A stretch of DNA of 64,000 bases, from positions 186,001 through 250,000 of the forward strand of contig JAEXAW010000016.1 of assembly GCA_023458055.1 (NCBI GenBank). The letters are read 5' to 3'. Source of the DNA: Pseudomonadota bacterium (GTDB taxonomy: Bacteria; Pseudomonadota; Alphaproteobacteria; Sphingomonadales; Sphingomonadaceae). The translations under genes were made by a program, and so were the position numbers. Positions 15,578 to 24,642 of the stretch are shown piece by piece (within the stretch, counting starts at the first letter, position 1; each line of letters begins with the position of its first letter). Under the pieces are notes generated by a model. That model was not told the DNA's origin, did not search any database, and was given only the letters and a program-made list of their open reading frames with translations.

Positions 15578-16351
15578 ATGAGAATCGCGACATTTAACAT
15601 CAACGGCATCAAGGCGCGGCTGCCGCGTCTCCTCGAATGGCTGGATGAAACCAAGCCGGATATTGCTTGCCTTCAGGAAATCAAGACGGCGGACGAGGGC
15701 TTTCCGGTGAAGGAGTTTGAGGCCGCCGGTTATGGCGCGATCTGGCATGGGCAGAAGGGCTTTAACGGGGTTGCGATCCTCGCGAAGCGGGAAACGCCGG
15801 TCGAGGTAAGGCGCGGGCTTGAGGGTGAGACCGACGATGACCATAGCCGCTATATCGAGGCCAATGTCTTTGGCGTGCGGGTGGCGTCGATTTACCTCCC
15901 CAACGGCAATCCGCAGCCGGGGCCGAAATTTGACTATAAGCTGCGTTGGATGAAGCGGCTGCGCGCGCGGGCGGCGGAGATTTGGGCGGAAGAAGTCCCC
16001 GCCATCCTTGCGGGTGATTATAATGTCATCCCGCATGATGATGATGTGTTTTCGGTCCCCGCTATGGCCGATGATGCGCTGATGCAGCCGGAAAGCCGGG
16101 AGGGCTATCGCGTGCTACTGGCCGATGGCTGGACCGATGCGCTACGCTCGCGCCACCCGGCGGGCGGCGTGTGGACCTATTGGGATTATCAGGCAGGCGC
16201 TTGGGCTCGTGATGCGGGGTTCCGCATCGACCATCTGCTGCTGTCGCCACTCGCCGCGGACCGGCTGGTCGATGCGCAGGTGGATAAGGCCTACCGCGGC
16301 CGCGAAAAGGCGAGCGACCACGCGCCGACTTGGGTGGAGTTACGCGCATGA
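15578..16351 (+). CDS. xth: Exodeoxyribonuclease III
   Basis: 257 aa. AP endonuclease / 3'-exonuclease of base-excision repair. Motifs of the exonuclease-endonuclease-phosphatase fold: MRIATFNINGIKARL, CLQEIKT (metal-binding Glu), YLPNGNP, AGDYNVIP, FRIDHLLLS and the C-terminal SDHAPTWVEL with the catalytic His. Length is normal. The stop overlaps the ATG of the next gene. Confidence 0.95.
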   Translation: MRIATFNINGIKARLPRLLEWLDETKPDIACLQEIKTADEGFPVKEFEAAGYGAIWHGQKGFNGVAILAKRETPVEVRRGLEGETDDDHSRYIEANVFGVRVASIYLPNGNPQPGPKFDYKLRWMKRLRARAAEIWAEEVPAILAGDYNVIPHDDDVFSVPAMADDALMQPESREGYRVLLADGWTDALRSRHPAGGVWTYWDYQAGAWARDAGFRIDHLLLSPLAADRLVDAQVDKAYRGREKASDHAPTWVELRA

Positions 16352-17211
16352 AGAAGCCGATGACGATGATTGGCCCCCGCGCCCTTGCACAAAGCGTCGC
16401 GGGCGCGTTGGCGGCGCTGCTGAGCGTTAGCCCAGCGATTGCCCAAGAACGCGATTATTGCCCTACCCGTCCCGGGCTCGGCACGACTCCCTGCACCATT
16501 GATCAGGGCCGGATGTCAGTGGAAATTGGCCTTGCAAGCTGGACGCGAGATACACAATCAAACCAGCGGAGCGACCAGATTAATCTTGGCGACACGCTGG
16601 TGCGCGCGGGGATTAACGATCATGTCGAACTGTTCGCGGGATGGCAGCCTTATGGTCAGGTCCGTACCGAAACTTGGCTGTCGGGGCAAACAGGCGCACG
16701 GTCCATTGAAAAGGCCAAGGGCAGCGGCGACGTCACGCTGGGGCTGAAAGCGAGCCTTGCCCACCCTGATGGCTCGGGCTTTTCGGTCGCGGTCCAGCCT
16801 TTTGTGACGCTCCCCACCGGCGGCAACGCCGTGGGGGCGGGCGATTGGGGTGCTGGACTGGTGCTACCCATGAGCTATGCATTGCCTAACGACTGGTCGC
16901 TTCAATTGACTCCGGAAATGGACGCAGCGGTTGATGGGGACCGCAAGGGACGGCATTTTGCCGCGAGCGCCGTTGTCGGCCTCAGCCATCCTGTGAGCGA
17001 TACCCTGTCTGCAACCGCCGAGGTTCAGGTCGCGCGCGATGAGGACCCCGCAGGTGCCAAAACCCAAGCGCTTGGCGGTCTGTCGCTTGCATGGATGCAA
17101 GGCGATGCGGGGCATGGGGCGGCGGTGCAATGGGACATCGGCACCCAAGTTGGCCTCAACCGTGCGGCGCCCGATATTGCATTTTATGCGGGCGTATCGC
17201 GGCGGTTTTGA
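16348..17211 (+). CDS. Outer-membrane beta-barrel protein, transporter of the MetA/phenol-degradation family type
   Basis: 287 aa. Signal peptide at residues 1-32 ending in SPAIAQE, then a Cys-containing segment YCPTRPGLGTTPC and alternating polar/hydrophobic strands with Gly-rich turns (GDVTLGLKASL, VQPFVTLPTGGN, FYAGVSRRF). The C-terminal Phe is typical for an outer-membrane barrel. Similar proteins are annotated as 'putative MetA-pathway of phenol degradation' although no pathway gene is nearby, so the substrate is unknown. The ATG overlaps the xth stop (ATGA); a start 6 codons upstream is less likely. Confidence 0.75.
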   Translation: MKKPMTMIGPRALAQSVAGALAALLSVSPAIAQERDYCPTRPGLGTTPCTIDQGRMSVEIGLASWTRDTQSNQRSDQINLGDTLVRAGINDHVELFAGWQPYGQVRTETWLSGQTGARSIEKAKGSGDVTLGLKASLAHPDGSGFSVAVQPFVTLPTGGNAVGAGDWGAGLVLPMSYALPNDWSLQLTPEMDAAVDGDRKGRHFAASAVVGLSHPVSDTLSATAEVQVARDEDPAGAKTQALGGLSLAWMQGDAGHGAAVQWDIGTQVGLNRAAPDIAFYAGVSRRF

Positions 17212-17234
17212 GGAGGAAGATAATCCTTCCTATA

Positions 17235-17277
17235 ATTTTATCCGGGCAATATTGACTTTATTTTATCCGGATATAAA
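17235..17277 (+). promoter_or_regulatory. Direct repeat and palindrome before the DUF2239 gene
   Basis: ATTTTATCCGG occurs twice, 17235-17245 and 17260-17270, centres 25 bp apart. The second copy is part of a perfect palindrome TATCCGGATA (17264-17273) overlapping a TATAAA (17272-17277); TTGACT lies at 17252-17257. The region is clearly more AT-rich than its surroundings. It looks like a promoter with an operator, but the -35/-10 spacing of 14 is short. Confidence 0.5.
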
Positions 17278-17303
17278 TAGGCGCTCCTGACAAGGAGCTT
17301 ATG

Positions 17304-17873
17304 ATGACTGACCGTATGCTGACCGCCTTTGCGGGCGATGTGATTTTCGCCCAAGGGTGTGACGCCGCAATCCGTGACGCAGTGCGGCGCATGGAGGCTG
17401 GCGGTTCGTCAGGCACTTTGCTGGTGTTTGACGATGCAACCGGGCGTCAGACCGACGTGGATATGCGGGATACGCCGCCCCCGGCGCCGGTTGAAGCGGA
17501 GTCTCCCGCACCGCGTCGGGGGAGGCCCAAACTCGGCGTGACGGCGCGCGAGGTAACCTTGCTGCCGCGCCATTGGGATTGGCTGGCGAAGCAGCGCGGC
17601 GGCGCGTCGGTTGCGCTCCGCTCGCTGGTCGAAACGGCGCTGCGGGCGGACGCTGCCCCCGGCGAACGCCGTGCGGCGCGCGATGCGGCCTATCATTTCC
17701 TGTCAGCCAAGGCGGGCGATTATCCGGGTTTCGAAGCCGCCATCCGCGCGCTCTACGCGAACGACCGCGCCGGCTTTGAAGCGGCAATCCGCGACTGGCC
17801 GGAGGCGGTAACATTTTATGCCATGAGGCTCGCCGAAGCCGCTTGGGAGACCGCGAAAAAGCCTTATGGTTAG
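17304..17873 (+). CDS. DUF2239 family protein
   Basis: 189 aa from the second of two adjacent ATGs, 6 bases behind AAGGAG. Residues 1-60 are a compact domain (TAFAGDVIFAQG, LLVFDDATGRQTDVD), followed by a Pro-rich linker, RRGRPKLGVTAREVTLLPRHW and a helical C-terminus (YHFLSAKAGDYPGFEAAIRA). These are the conserved blocks of DUF2239. The RPKLGVTxREVTLLPRHWDWL part resembles a DNA-binding ribbon-helix-helix segment, so a regulatory role is conceivable but not shown. Confidence 0.85.
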   Translation: MTDRMLTAFAGDVIFAQGCDAAIRDAVRRMEAGGSSGTLLVFDDATGRQTDVDMRDTPPPAPVEAESPAPRRGRPKLGVTAREVTLLPRHWDWLAKQRGGASVALRSLVETALRADAAPGERRAARDAAYHFLSAKAGDYPGFEAAIRALYANDRAGFEAAIRDWPEAVTFYAMRLAEAAWETAKKPYG

Positions 17874-17896
17874 GCGCTATTTATGGGTTTACGGCC

Positions 17897-18217
17897 CTAG
17901 TCGAATGGTTTCACCGGGACCGATTTGCCCGGCGGGATCGGTCCGACATGGGCTTTCACTTCGGCATAATTGGGATGATTGGGTGGATAGCGGAGGATGC
18001 CATCGCCCACGTCGCCACCGGGAGCGGTCGCGCGCAATTGCAGCACGATCGTGCCATCGGCCTCGGCGGTTGCGGTGCCGATGCTCTCCTGCGCCGCCGG
18101 TTCAGATTTGGGTGCTTCCGCCATCTTGTCCTTCTTCGCCGTATCCATCGGCGTGCAGCTAGCTACCGAGGGGATGCTTGCGCCAATAATCATTAAGGTT
18201 AGGTGTCTTGCAAGCAT
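17897..18217 (-). CDS. Small lipoprotein, unknown function
   Basis: 106 aa from ATG 18217, chosen because GGAGG sits 5 bases upstream. Hydrophobic segment LTLMIIGASIPSVASC ends in a lipobox-like Cys at residue 21, followed by a Lys/Glu-rich linker and a small domain with LQLRATAPGGDVGDG and YPPNHPNYAEV. Not recognised as a named family. Convergent with the DUF2239 gene. Confidence 0.6.
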   Translation of the reverse strand: MLARHLTLMIIGASIPSVASCTPMDTAKKDKMAEAPKSEPAAQESIGTATAEADGTIVLQLRATAPGGDVGDGILRYPPNHPNYAEVKAHVGPIPPGKSVPVKPFD

Positions 18218-18495
18218 TACCGCCTCCATAATAGCGCGCCGCCGATTCCGCAAAAGTTTCGCTCTGACCGGCGGTACCGGGTTGCCGTTCATAATCGGTA
18301 AGCTCGGCCTTATCCTTGTCACGCGCATCGTTAAACGCCTTGCTGGCTGGGCCTGCCCCGCCGGCGATGATTCGGAAAAGCGTGCTGCGGATTGCGCAAA
18401 GCCACGGGTCGCCGGTTCAAGTCGCACGGGCACATCCTCTGTCTGTCATCCGAGAAGATTACAGATTGCGGTGTCCTTGTATCTAAGCGATTAGC
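18218..18495. other. Intergenic region without recognised features
   Basis: 278 bp between the VIT gene and the small lipoprotein. A GGTTCAAGTC string near 18415 recalls a tRNA T-arm but no cloverleaf can be built around it. No repeats or terminator seen. Confidence 0.4.
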
Positions 18496-19203
18496 TTAGC
18501 CCACAGACGTCCCGAACAGGCTGCCGATTGCCCAGGTTGCGGCCATCGCGATTGCGCCCCAGAAGGTGACGCGCAGCGTGGGCTTGAGGAGCGGCGATCC
18601 GCCCGCCTTCGAACTCACCACGCCGAGCGTTGCGAGGAAGAGGAGCGAGGCGACCGAGACCAGCAGCGGGATCTGCTTCACCGGCACCAGCCAGGCGACC
18701 AGCAAGGGCAGCGCGGCTCCCACAGTAAAGCTCGCCGCCGATGACAAAGCGGCCTGCAGCGGATTGGCCATGGTGTGCGGCGAGATGCCAAGTTCCTCGC
18801 GGGCATGGGTGCCGAGCGCGTCATGCGCGGTCAGCTGCTGCGCGACCTTGAGCGCGGTTTCATCGTCAAGGCCGCGTGCTTTATAAATGCCGACCAGTTC
18901 CTCGAGCTCGCGCTCGGGAATGGTCTCGAGCTCCTTGGTCTCGCGGGCAAGATCGGCATTTTCGGCATCGGCTTGCGAACTCACCGAGACATATTCGCCC
19001 GCCGCCATCGACATGGCGCCAGCGACGAGGCCCGCAAGCCCGGCAACCAGCACTTCGCTGCGTCCGGCAGAAGCGGCAGCGACACCGGCGATCAGGCTCG
19101 CGGTCGAAACAATCCCGTCATTGGCACCCAGCACGGCAGCACGCAGCCATCCGATGCGGGAGGTTGCATGTTGTTCAGGGTTGGCAGCGTTGGGCATGTT
19201 CAT
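18496..19203 (-). CDS. VIT1/CCC1 family divalent metal transporter
   Basis: 235 aa. Members move Fe(II) or Mn(II) across membranes. The first helix carries the family signature WLRAAVLGANDGIVSTASL, the second AGAMSMAAGEYVSVSSQ; a cytoplasmic Glu-rich metal-binding segment follows (ETKELETIPERELEEL) and three more hydrophobic helices fill residues 150-235. Five membrane segments, normal length. Together with the acetyltransferase upstream it may form a transcription unit (54 bp gap). Confidence 0.92.
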   Translation of the reverse strand: MNMPNAANPEQHATSRIGWLRAAVLGANDGIVSTASLIAGVAAASAGRSEVLVAGLAGLVAGAMSMAAGEYVSVSSQADAENADLARETKELETIPERELEELVGIYKARGLDDETALKVAQQLTAHDALGTHAREELGISPHTMANPLQAALSSAASFTVGAALPLLVAWLVPVKQIPLLVSVASLLFLATLGVVSSKAGGSPLLKPTLRVTFWGAIAMAATWAIGSLFGTSVG

Positions 19204-19257
19204 GGACTTCCCCCTAAGACATGAAGCTGACGGCAGGCTTACGAAGCCCTGCTTCGA

Positions 19258-20421
19258 TCACAAGGTTTTTTCATAGATGCGGTAAATGCGGTCAACCTTG
19301 CCGCCGACCGCTTCGCCAACGCTGATCATCGGGCCGTTGGAGGCAAGCACCCAGCCGAAATCGCCGTGCGTTGCGCCATATTTAACCACGGCGTCGCGGC
19401 GGATATATTCGATCAGCATCATCGCCAGCTGGCTGGCCATGCGGGTGCCCTGGAGCTTTTTAACGACGCCCATCAACGGCACGCGCATGCGGCGGACTTT
19501 GGGCTTCCTCAGCCACCATAGGAGCCGCGCCCAGTTGAACGGAAATAGTGAGCCGCCGAAATCCTTCAATTTCTCGTTCATGTCGGGGAGCGTCATCATG
19601 AAGGCGACGGGCTCGCCATCCACCTCGGCCACGCGGATCAGATCTTCATAAACGAGCGGTTTCATCTTCTTGCCTGCATAGGCGATTTCGGCATCGGTTA
19701 GCGGTACAAAGCCCCAATTGTCCGACCAGGCATTGTTGAGGATGGAGAGAATAAGTGCGGCTTCTTCATCGAACCGGCTCTTGTCGACATGGCGGATGCG
19801 GACCTTGCCCGATTTTTCGCCCATGGCGACCACGCGGTTGACGAGTTCTGGAAAGCCATCACCGATGGGGAGGCCGTAAGTGTAGAGATCCTGCACGCCC
19901 TTATAGCCTGCCGCCTCGATCCACGGGGCATAAGCGGGGCTGTTGTGGCCCATCATCACGGTTGGCGGCTGGTTGAAGCCTTCGACGAGGAGCCCCGGTT
20001 CATCCCAATAGCTGATGCTCATCGGGCCGAGCGCTTTGGTCATGCCCTGGTCGCGCAGCCATTGTTCGGCAGCCCCGATGAGGGCGGCCGAGGTCTCCGC
20101 ATCTTCTGCCTCGAACAAGCCCCAATTGCCCGCGCCGGGACCCCAGCCCTGTTCGGGCGGCTGGGCGAGGGCGAGATCGTCGATATGCGCGGAAATCCGG
20201 CCGACAGTACGCCCACCGCGCTCGGCCACGAACAGCTGCATCCGGCCATGGCCGAACCACGGATTCTTCTTGGGGTTGAGGAGGCCATAAACCTCATCCT
20301 TCAAGGGCGGTACCCAATTGGGGGCGCCCGCATTGAGGCGATAGGCGAGTTCGACAAAGTCACGCATCGCGGCCTTGTCATCAAGGCGGATCGGGCGGAC
20401 GGTTAGTGGTTCAGCTTGCAT
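19258..20421 (-). CDS. GNAT-like N-acetyltransferase family protein
   Basis: 387 aa, longer than a single GNAT domain. The N-terminal half has LTVRPIRLDDKAAMRDFVEL and QLFVAERGGRTVGRISAHID, typical of GNAT beta-strands; the second half (YEDLIRVAEVDGEPVAFMM, GTRMASQLAMMLIEYIRR) looks like a second acetyltransferase fold. Proteins of this length are found widely in Alphaproteobacteria and are annotated only as N-acetyltransferases; the substrate is unknown. Starts with ATG at 20421. Confidence 0.75.
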   Translation of the reverse strand: MQAEPLTVRPIRLDDKAAMRDFVELAYRLNAGAPNWVPPLKDEVYGLLNPKKNPWFGHGRMQLFVAERGGRTVGRISAHIDDLALAQPPEQGWGPGAGNWGLFEAEDAETSAALIGAAEQWLRDQGMTKALGPMSISYWDEPGLLVEGFNQPPTVMMGHNSPAYAPWIEAAGYKGVQDLYTYGLPIGDGFPELVNRVVAMGEKSGKVRIRHVDKSRFDEEAALILSILNNAWSDNWGFVPLTDAEIAYAGKKMKPLVYEDLIRVAEVDGEPVAFMMTLPDMNEKLKDFGGSLFPFNWARLLWWLRKPKVRRMRVPLMGVVKKLQGTRMASQLAMMLIEYIRRDAVVKYGATHGDFGWVLASNGPMISVGEAVGGKVDRIYRIYEKTL

Positions 20422-20554
20422 AAAGCCCGTTTATGGGAAGGCTGCTTTCCTGTCGAGCATCTTGGACAATGGCGGCGCAGCAAATGGCGAGAGGATTGCT
20501 CGCCGGCGCAGTTTTGCCATGAATTTGCCATTTTACCTATCCACATGAGCCACC

Positions 20555-21613
20555 ATGACGATACATGCCCCCATTGAAGCGGCGCAAAAGGCCGCGTTTG
20601 AAGACCGCGATATGCTCCGCGCTGCGGCGCAATTGACGCGTGATCTGGTGCACCCCAAGGCCTCGGTCTACTGGGGCGATTTCCTTGCCTCGGCACTGAT
20701 CGGCTATGCGGGCGTCGCGGTTGCGATTCTGGCAAAGCCGTTGTGGCTGGCGCTGGCGGCGGGACTGGTCGCGGTGCTGGCGCTTTATCGTGCGGGCAGC
20801 TTCATCCATGAAATCACCCATATCAAGGACGGCTCGGTGCCGGGTTTTCGTTTGGGCTGGAACCTGATCGTCGGTATTCCGCTGATGATCCCGAGCTTCA
20901 TGTATGAAGGCATCCACAACCTCCACCACGCGCGCACGCGCTATGGCACGGCTGAGGACCCGGAATATCTGCCGCTCGCGCTGATGAAGCCTTGGACGGT
21001 GCCGGTGTTTGTGATCGTGTCGATTTTCGCGCCGCTCGCGCTGATCCTGCGCTATGGCATTTTGACGCCGCTGTCGCTGCTCATTCCGCCGCTACGCAAG
21101 GTCGTGGTCGAGCGCTATTCGGGCCTTATCATCAACCCGGCATTTCGTCGCAAACCCGCCGAGGGCGACCAGAAGCGCAACTGGATGTGGCAGGAAGCGG
21201 GCGCGAGCCTGTGGGCGCTATTCCTGATTATCGGGACGGCCACCGGTTTTCTTCCGCTTCGCGCGGTCGCGATTTTTCTCGGCATTGCCGGGGCTGCGGT
21301 AATGCTCAACCAAGTCCGCACGCTGGTCGCGCATCTGTGGGCCAATGAGGGCGAGGTGTTGACCGTCACCGAACAATATCTCGACAGCGTCAATGTGCCG
21401 CCGCCGGGTAATCTTGCCGCGCTCTGGGCACCGGTGGGTTTGCGCTACCATGCGCTCCACCATTTGCTGCCGACGCTGCCCTATCATAATCTGGGCGAGG
21501 CGCACCGTCGTCTCAACAAGGAATTGGGCGATGCGTCGGCCTATCACAAGGCCAATTACACCAGCTTGCCGGGGCTGGTGACGCAGCTCGTCCGCGGCAC
21601 GATGCACGCATAA
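20555..21613 (+). CDS. Membrane fatty acid desaturase family protein
   Basis: 352 aa with several hydrophobic helices. The three His boxes of membrane diiron desaturases are present: HEITH near residue 90, HNLHH near 126, and HALHHLLPTLPYHN near 305. It should introduce a double bond or hydroxyl into an acyl chain; the exact substrate (phospholipid, acyl-ACP or sphingoid) cannot be read from the sequence. Divergent from the acetyltransferase gene, convergent with lptG. Confidence 0.9.
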   Translation: MTIHAPIEAAQKAAFEDRDMLRAAAQLTRDLVHPKASVYWGDFLASALIGYAGVAVAILAKPLWLALAAGLVAVLALYRAGSFIHEITHIKDGSVPGFRLGWNLIVGIPLMIPSFMYEGIHNLHHARTRYGTAEDPEYLPLALMKPWTVPVFVIVSIFAPLALILRYGILTPLSLLIPPLRKVVVERYSGLIINPAFRRKPAEGDQKRNWMWQEAGASLWALFLIIGTATGFLPLRAVAIFLGIAGAAVMLNQVRTLVAHLWANEGEVLTVTEQYLDSVNVPPPGNLAALWAPVGLRYHALHHLLPTLPYHNLGEAHRRLNKELGDASAYHKANYTSLPGLVTQLVRGTMHA

Positions 21614-21624
21614 GATACGCGCGC

Positions 21625-22719
21625 TTATTCCTCGGTCCGCAGTAACACCAACTCGCCGATGATGAGGAACAGGAAAAACGGTCCCCACGCGGCGAGCCAG
21701 GGCGGATAGGCGCCGAGATTGCCCATCGCAATCGCGAAATTATCCGCGACGAAATAGGCAAAGCCGAGCGCCATGCCGATCACTGCGCGGACGAACAGCT
21801 TGCCGGAGCGGGCGAGGCCAAAACCGGCTACTGCGCCGAGGAGCGGCATCAACAGGGCCGACAGCGGGCCGGAAACCTTGTGCCACAATGTGCCTTCCAG
21901 CGCCTGTGTCGGGCGACCGGCGGCTTTCAACTGGTCAATCGCGCGGCTTAAGGGACCAAAGGCAAGCTCGTCGCCATCGACATTGGCCAGCGTAAACTGC
22001 TCGGGCTTCACCCCCTTGGCGGTTTCGATTGTGCCCAGCTTGGTCGCAACGCCGGTTCTGGCATCGAACCGTTCGGCATCGAGGATGCGCCAGCCATTGG
22101 CAGACGATTGCGCCGTCTGCGCCTTGATGAGATAGTCGAGCGTTCCGGAGGTGCGATCATAAACGGTGATGTCGCTCAGGGTGATATTCGGGGCGGTGCC
22201 ACGCACCACCCCTGCATGGATGAGGTTGCCACCATCGCGCACCCACACATTGGTCTTGAAACCGGGGTCGGGCGGAACTTTGGCATAATCAACCTTCTGC
22301 CAGGCATCGAGCGTGGCATTGGCGCGCGCGACAACGCGCTCATTGAACCCGAACGAGATAATCGCAACGAGGAGCCCGCCAAGCAACAGCGGCGCAAGGA
22401 CCTGATGCGTTGACATGCCCGCCGCCTTCATCGAGACGACCTCGCTATTCTGGTTAAGCGTGGAAAGCGTAATCAGCGTGCCGAGCAACACCGAAAAGGG
22501 GAGAAAACGGGCGATCAGTTGCGGTACACGCAGGCCGATATAGGTCATCAATTCGGGCATGCCGTTCCCTGGCACCGCAAAAATCTTGCCGGATTCGCCC
22601 AAGAGATCGAGCGCCTGCAGCACGACGATGAGCAGCGCCATCACCGCAAAGGTGCGGATAAGAAACGCCTTGCCGACATACCAGGCCATGGTCGGGGAGG
22701 GGAAAAGCGGAATACGCAT
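21625..22719 (-). CDS. lptG: LPS export ABC transporter permease LptG
   Basis: 364 aa. YjgP/YjgQ-type permease; with LptF and LptB2 it extracts lipopolysaccharide-type lipids from the inner membrane. Residues 10-110 contain the first three membrane helices with the coupling segment GTLITLSTLNQNSEVVSMKAAGMS; a periplasmic beta-jellyroll follows (about residues 130-260), then three C-terminal helices. It begins 3 bases after the lptF stop, so the two are co-translated. SD-like GAGGAAGAGG lies within the lptF 3' end. Confidence 0.93.
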   Translation of the reverse strand: MRIPLFPSPTMAWYVGKAFLIRTFAVMALLIVVLQALDLLGESGKIFAVPGNGMPELMTYIGLRVPQLIARFLPFSVLLGTLITLSTLNQNSEVVSMKAAGMSTHQVLAPLLLGGLLVAIISFGFNERVVARANATLDAWQKVDYAKVPPDPGFKTNVWVRDGGNLIHAGVVRGTAPNITLSDITVYDRTSGTLDYLIKAQTAQSSANGWRILDAERFDARTGVATKLGTIETAKGVKPEQFTLANVDGDELAFGPLSRAIDQLKAAGRPTQALEGTLWHKVSGPLSALLMPLLGAVAGFGLARSGKLFVRAVIGMALGFAYFVADNFAIAMGNLGAYPPWLAAWGPFFLFLIIGELVLLRTEE

Positions 22720-22722
22720 CGG

Positions 22723-23967
22723 TTAGATTTCTTCCTCTTCCTCGAGCGGCTGGACCGATGCCGGGACCCATTTGCGATTGACGCGGAGCCACGAGCGGAT
22801 CGACTTGCCGATTTTGGCGAAGACCCGTTCGAGGGCACCAATCGGCTGCCCGCCGGGCACGAAAGCGAGCGTACGGAACATCCACCAGCACAGGCCCGCG
22901 AACAACAGGAAGGGGACCCATAGCGCAAGGATCGGCGGGACACGTCCTTGCGAGCCGAGGCTTAAGCCATATTCATTGATCTTGTGCTGGGTCACGAGAA
23001 GGATGATCGACAGGAAGACGCCGAGCGCCGAGGTCGAGCGTTTGGGCGGCACCGCGAGCGCGAGCGCGAGCAGGGGAATCAGGAACATGCTCACAATTTC
23101 GACCACGCGATAATGGAATTGCGCCTGACTATCGAGCCGCGTTGCTTCGGACACGCGCGCATCACCGCCGACCCGGATAAGTTCGGGCAAGGTGCGTTCC
23201 TTGTCGGCATCCTCCGCGCCGCGCTGGCGGAATGCTTCGATCTTGGGGAGCGGAATCGGCACATCATAATTGGCGAAGGTGAGGACGCGCGGCTTTTCGA
23301 ACTTGGCGGAGCTTTGCAACAACACGCCATCGGTGAGCCTTAGGATGATGGTGTCAGGATCATCGGTGCCCATAAATTTGCCGGCACGCGCATTGGCCGC
23401 TATCGAATCGCCTTTCTTGTTCTGCGCATGGATGAAGATGCCGGAAAGTTCGCGCCCGTCCTTATGGCTTTCCTCGATCCGCATTGTCATATTCTTGCCG
23501 AAATTGGTGAACTCGCCGGTCTTGATCGACGCACCGAGCGCGCCCTGGCGCAGTTCGAAGCGGATCCCTTCATAGGCATAGCGGGCATAGGGCTGAACAT
23601 AGCCCACTAGCGCAAAGTTCACGATCGCAAGCGCGATGGCGTAAAGATAAGGGACCTTGAGCAGGCGCGGATAGCCTTGCCCGACCGCCTGAAAAACATC
23701 GAGTTCTGACGTGGTGGCGAGCTTACGGAAGGCGAGCAAGATGCCGAGCATTAACGCGATCGGAATGCCGAGCGTAAGATATTCGGGCAGCATATTGGCG
23801 AGCATCCGCCACACAATGCTGACGGGCCCGCCCTCGTTGACCACGAAATCGAACAACCGCAGCATCTTGTCGAGCACGAACAGCATGACCGCGACCACCA
23901 GCGTGCCGATGAGCGGCACAAAGATCAGCTTGGCGATGTAACGGTCAGTGGCGGTTAGCAGTTTCAA
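22723..23967 (-). CDS. lptF: LPS export ABC transporter permease LptF
   Basis: 414 aa from a TTG at 23967. Partner of LptG: three N-terminal helices with YLTLGIPIALMLGILLAFRK and LATTSELDVFQAVGQGY, a periplasmic domain with LRLTDGVLLQSSAKFEKPR, three C-terminal helices (FLIPLLALALAVPP) and an acidic tail EEEEEI. The same frame is open far upstream, antisense to the lipid-kinase gene, but LptF homology begins at KLLTATDRYIA; no in-frame ATG exists nearby, so TTG is the best start. Confidence 0.9.
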   Translation of the reverse strand: MKLLTATDRYIAKLIFVPLIGTLVVAVMLFVLDKMLRLFDFVVNEGGPVSIVWRMLANMLPEYLTLGIPIALMLGILLAFRKLATTSELDVFQAVGQGYPRLLKVPYLYAIALAIVNFALVGYVQPYARYAYEGIRFELRQGALGASIKTGEFTNFGKNMTMRIEESHKDGRELSGIFIHAQNKKGDSIAANARAGKFMGTDDPDTIILRLTDGVLLQSSAKFEKPRVLTFANYDVPIPLPKIEAFRQRGAEDADKERTLPELIRVGGDARVSEATRLDSQAQFHYRVVEIVSMFLIPLLALALAVPPKRSTSALGVFLSIILLVTQHKINEYGLSLGSQGRVPPILALWVPFLLFAGLCWWMFRTLAFVPGGQPIGALERVFAKIGKSIRSWLRVNRKWVPASVQPLEEEEEI

Positions 23968-24117
23968 GTTTCTGTCGTTCCATGACCATGATTTGGCCGC
24001 AAATGATTCCGATAAACATATCTGGCAAATCAGGGAAATTACCAAATCCGCCCGTGTGCCCGGCGTCTTTAGCGCCGCAATTGGCGGATGGCTATAACCC
24101 GCAGGAGTATATTGGTC

Positions 24118-24603
24118 ATGTTGAAAGTTACCGGTTTTGTTGCAGCGGCCGCGATGGCGCTCACAATCCCGACCTATATGGCAACCGCACAGGCGCTCGG
24201 CCCCAATGCCGCGACGTGCGAAGCGAATAATAGCGGCGTGCTGGTGAATATCGTCGGCTTCAAGGCGCGTACCGGCACGGTGCGGGTCAATCTTTATGCC
24301 AACAACCCCTCGACTTATCTCGAAAAGGGCAAATATCTGCGCCGCGTTGAAGTGGCTGTGCCGAAAAGCGGCAATGTTGCGGTTTGCCTTCCGGCCAACC
24401 CCGGCACTTATGCCGTATCGGTCCGCCATGACCGCAATGGCAATGGCAAGGGTGACATGAGCGACGGCGGCGGTTTTTCGGGGAATCCGAGCTACGGCCT
24501 CACCGACGCGCTGTTGAAGCGCAAGCCGCCTTTGTCGCGCACCGCGTTTCGCATTGGTGAAAATACGGCTTCCATCACGATCTCGCTCAAATATGCGAGC
24601 TGA
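24118..24603 (+). CDS. DUF2141 domain-containing exported protein
   Basis: 161 aa. Signal peptide MLKVTGFVAAAAMALTIP to about residue 27 (ATAQA). The mature part carries the DUF2141 pattern: VRVNLYANNPSTYLEKGKY, FCLPANPGTYAVSVRHD-like segment and DRNGNGKGD followed by GNPSYGL. The DRNGNGKxD loop resembles a Ca-binding loop. AGGAG at 24101-24105 suits either this ATG or an in-frame TTG at 24112. Function of the family is unknown. Confidence 0.85.
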   Translation: MLKVTGFVAAAAMALTIPTYMATAQALGPNAATCEANNSGVLVNIVGFKARTGTVRVNLYANNPSTYLEKGKYLRRVEVAVPKSGNVAVCLPANPGTYAVSVRHDRNGNGKGDMSDGGGFSGNPSYGLTDALLKRKPPLSRTAFRIGENTASITISLKYAS

Positions 24604-24642
24604 TGGATAGGGCATTGATACATAAAGGATAAATATCGCACG

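Noticed and set aside
18400..18440. tRNA-like GGTTCAAGTC string
   Set aside because: The T-arm stem does not pair and no acceptor, D or anticodon arms can be drawn.
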